The position numbers and the translations under genes are program-made. Shown piece by piece: positions 62,558-64,000 of a stretch of 64,000 nt of DNA. The notes beneath the pieces are model-generated. The model did no database searches. It was not told the origin of the DNA and worked only from the letters and a program-made list of their open reading frames with translations. This DNA is from Fermentibacter sp963718745 [NCBI: Candidatus Fermentibacterota bacterium]. GTDB lineage: Bacteria; Fermentibacterota; Fermentibacteria; Fermentibacterales. The number at the start of each line of letters is the position of its first letter. Within the stretch, counting starts at the first letter, position 1. The stretch lies in NCBI GenBank assembly GCA_963718745.1, contig OY970370.1, positions 1,922,001 to 1,986,000 of the forward strand, given 5' to 3'.

Positions 62558-63481
62558 TCACTCGCATACGGCACTGTCGACGCGGAGCACCATGACGGCC
62601 CCGGTGAATGCGTCGACCGCCGTGAACCCCCATGGGGCGGACCTCGGGGAGACCGGGGCCGTCCCGGCCGGAACGCCGACAGGAGCCCTCAGTCCGTTCG
62701 CGGCCACCAGGAATGAGCGCGAGCCGGTTATCATGTGTCCGTCATCGCTCGACTCGATCACCACACCAAGGGCCATCCGTCCGTTCCATGCGATCTCGCC
62801 CGTGCCGCCGAAGCGTTCGAGGGACGCATCAGGGCGGTCGAGCATCCAGATGGTCCCGTCCGATACTGGGACGAGCAGGCGTCCCTCGTCCATCCAGACC
62901 GGCCTGAGCACCGCGGCGGGAAGGTCGAAGGAAGCTGTGGATCCGTCATCGATGCGCCCCACGAGCAGTTCGTTCGAACCGCCCGACCAGGCGACCGACT
63001 CCCCGGAAGGGGAGGGGGTCAGGAGGAAGGCGTCGCATTCGAGAGCGGTCTCCTCTCCGTCCATGTACACCCTGCCGTCCAGGGTGTAGAGGAGCCTTCC
63101 GTCCGGGCTCCAGGCCGGCCTCCCGAGAGTCCCGCTCTCGTCACGGCGGTGTTCGGTCATCGTGCCGGCCGTATCCGCCATGAGCAACCGGCTTCCGCCT
63201 CCGGCTCCCTGCAGGAAACCCGCCATGGCGCCCTGCACCTCGGGCTCCGAAAGCCATTCGACGCCGGCTTCATCCACCCGGGAGAGCTCTTCGACAAGCC
63301 CGTCCGGATGAAGGATCTCGACGGCCATGCCGGCATGGCGGAGACATACGAATCCTTCTCCGAAAGCGGAGGCGGTCATGAAGCCGCCAGTGCCTTCGAC
63401 CATGGTCCATCCGCCGGGGGCAGGCGAGAACGCGAACCCTGACGCGAGGATGTCCAGTAGGATTTCGAGGAACCAGTTCAT
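62558..63481 (-). CDS. Beta-propeller-like (TolB/WD40-type) protein
   Basis: The 307-aa product has repeated strand-rich units (LGRPAWSPDGRLLYTLDGRV; LLTPSPSGESVAWSGGSN; AAVLRPVWMDEGRLLVPVSD; GTIWMLDRPDAS) typical of TolB-like propellers. There is no clear signal peptide, although its first 20 residues are hydrophobic. The ATG at 63481 overlaps the Nudix stop (ATGA). Function unknown; the pair may be cotranscribed. Confidence 0.65.
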   Translation of the reverse strand: MNWFLEILLDILASGFAFSPAPGGWTMVEGTGGFMTASAFGEGFVCLRHAGMAVEILHPDGLVEELSRVDEAGVEWLSEPEVQGAMAGFLQGAGGGSRLLMADTAGTMTEHRRDESGTLGRPAWSPDGRLLYTLDGRVYMDGEETALECDAFLLTPSPSGESVAWSGGSNELLVGRIDDGSTASFDLPAAVLRPVWMDEGRLLVPVSDGTIWMLDRPDASLERFGGTGEIAWNGRMALGVVIESSDDGHMITGSRSFLVAANGLRAPVGVPAGTAPVSPRSAPWGFTAVDAFTGAVMVLRVDSAVCE

Positions 63482-64000
63482 GGCAGGAGGCATTCCGGGA
63501 TCTCCCTTCCCGAGAGTCCGCTGACTATCCTGCGATGGGCCGCGAAGGCGAGAGGCGGAACGGAGTCCAGGGGAAACCAGCCGACCTCGGAGGCATCATC
63601 CCCCGGAATGGCGTCCCCCGAGATCTCCGAGGCTTCGAAGACAGCCAGTACTATCCCCCCGTACTCGGTCTCGTCCGTCTCGACGCAGCGCAGCCTCATA
63701 CTGCCTGCAGACAGCCCGGTCTCCTCCCGGAGCTCTCTTTCGGCGCATTCTGCCGCAGTCTCGCCCAGCTCGAGGAATCCTCCCGGGAGGCAGAACTCTC
63801 CCAGTCCCGGTGCGACAGCCCTCCTGACGAGGAGTACCCGTCGCTTCTCCTCGGCAACGATGGTAACGGCGGGAAGTGGATTCCTGTAGTGCACATACCC
63901 GCAGGTCGGGCAGCAGGGATGCCCCTGGAGAGCCGGCGCGGACAGCTGGGTTCCGCACCTGCTGCAGTACCGCGGGGCCGAATAGAATGCCGTCGAGTCG
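63478..64000 (-). CDS. Nudix hydrolase with N-terminal zinc ribbon, 5' end beyond the window
   Basis: The frame is open to the right edge, so the start is missing. The visible 173 residues hold a zinc ribbon (YCSRCGTQLSAPALQG and CCPTCGYVHYRNPLP) and a complete Nudix box (GGFLELGETAAECAERELRE followed by ETGL). The ribbon plus YxNP is the NADH-pyrophosphatase-type zinc domain found in many Nudix proteins. It hydrolyses nucleoside diphosphates linked to another moiety; the substrate is unassigned. A GTG at 63894 could start a shorter form but would cut the ribbon. Confidence 0.9.
   Translation of the reverse strand, partial: DSTAFYSAPRYCSRCGTQLSAPALQGHPCCPTCGYVHYRNPLPAVTIVAEEKRRVLLVRRAVAPGLGEFCLPGGFLELGETAAECAERELREETGLSAGSMRLRCVETDETEYGGIVLAVFEASEISGDAIPGDDASEVGWFPLDSVPPLAFAAHRRIVSGLSGREIPECLLP

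Overview
This 64 kb window is GC-rich, densely packed bacterial chromosome. It carries core genes (proS, panB, purD, purE, tsaC, nrdJ, deoB, cdd, yicC, gmk, dnaB, radA, ispDF, glgA, fabD). I see no rRNA, tRNA, transposase, phage gene or CRISPR array. A TolC-like outer-membrane factor, a MacB-type exporter and an LpxH-like hydrolase point to a diderm. The class II (B12) ribonucleotide reductase, an aldehyde:ferredoxin oxidoreductase (AOR) family protein and the short archaeal/eukaryal-type prolyl-tRNA synthetase fit an anaerobe. The gene mix suggests an uncultured lineage of the FCB superphylum or a relative, but that placement is inference. At more than twenty junctions the TGA stop overlaps an ATG, GTG or TTG start. 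I used this habit to choose starts that open reading frames alone would misplace.

Layout. 1-4168 (minus): a truncated clan CD cysteine peptidase, a polytopic membrane protein and proS. 4424-10420 (plus): a cation diffusion facilitator, a papain-like predicted peptidase, a membrane protein with a possible leader peptide, a cold-shock/DUF1294 fusion, and an AOR coupled to a class II aldolase-like protein. 10447-12093: a secreted serpin and, divergently, a strong promoter followed by a 170-nt region that folds like a 6S-type RNA. 12094-16109 (plus): a PAP2/inositolphosphotransferase-like enzyme, panB, purD, purE and tsaC in one coupled run.

16119-27560 (minus) is the most unusual block. A leaderless-looking ECF sigma gene and its zinc-finger anti-sigma head a coupled run of two small envelope proteins, an LpxH-like hydrolase, two glycosyltransferases, an epimerase, a flippase-like (UPF0104) protein, a YfhO-like protein, a UPF0104 domain fused to a radical SAM domain, and a frameshifted creatininase-family gene.

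27754-36064: nrdJ behind two NrdR-like boxes, a PC4-like ssDNA-binding protein, a lipoprotein, a DUF3788 protein, an alkaline-phosphatase-superfamily hydrolase, a secreted protein with its own terminator, and a cNMP-binding protein/deoB/cdd run. 36072-37727 is a divergent RqcH/NFACT gene. 37752-48281 (plus) is a long housekeeping run: yicC, a gmk-coaB fusion, UDG, dnaB, radA, yacL-like, ispDF, dedA, glgA (lacking the KTGGL lysine) and a Yip1-like protein. 48441-56472 is a tripartite exporter (TolC-like, adaptor, ATPase, two permeases) ending in a membrane/spermidine-synthase fusion. 56591-62548 is fabD plus two coupled sensor kinases, and 62558-64000 (minus) holds a beta-propeller-like protein and a truncated Nudix hydrolase.
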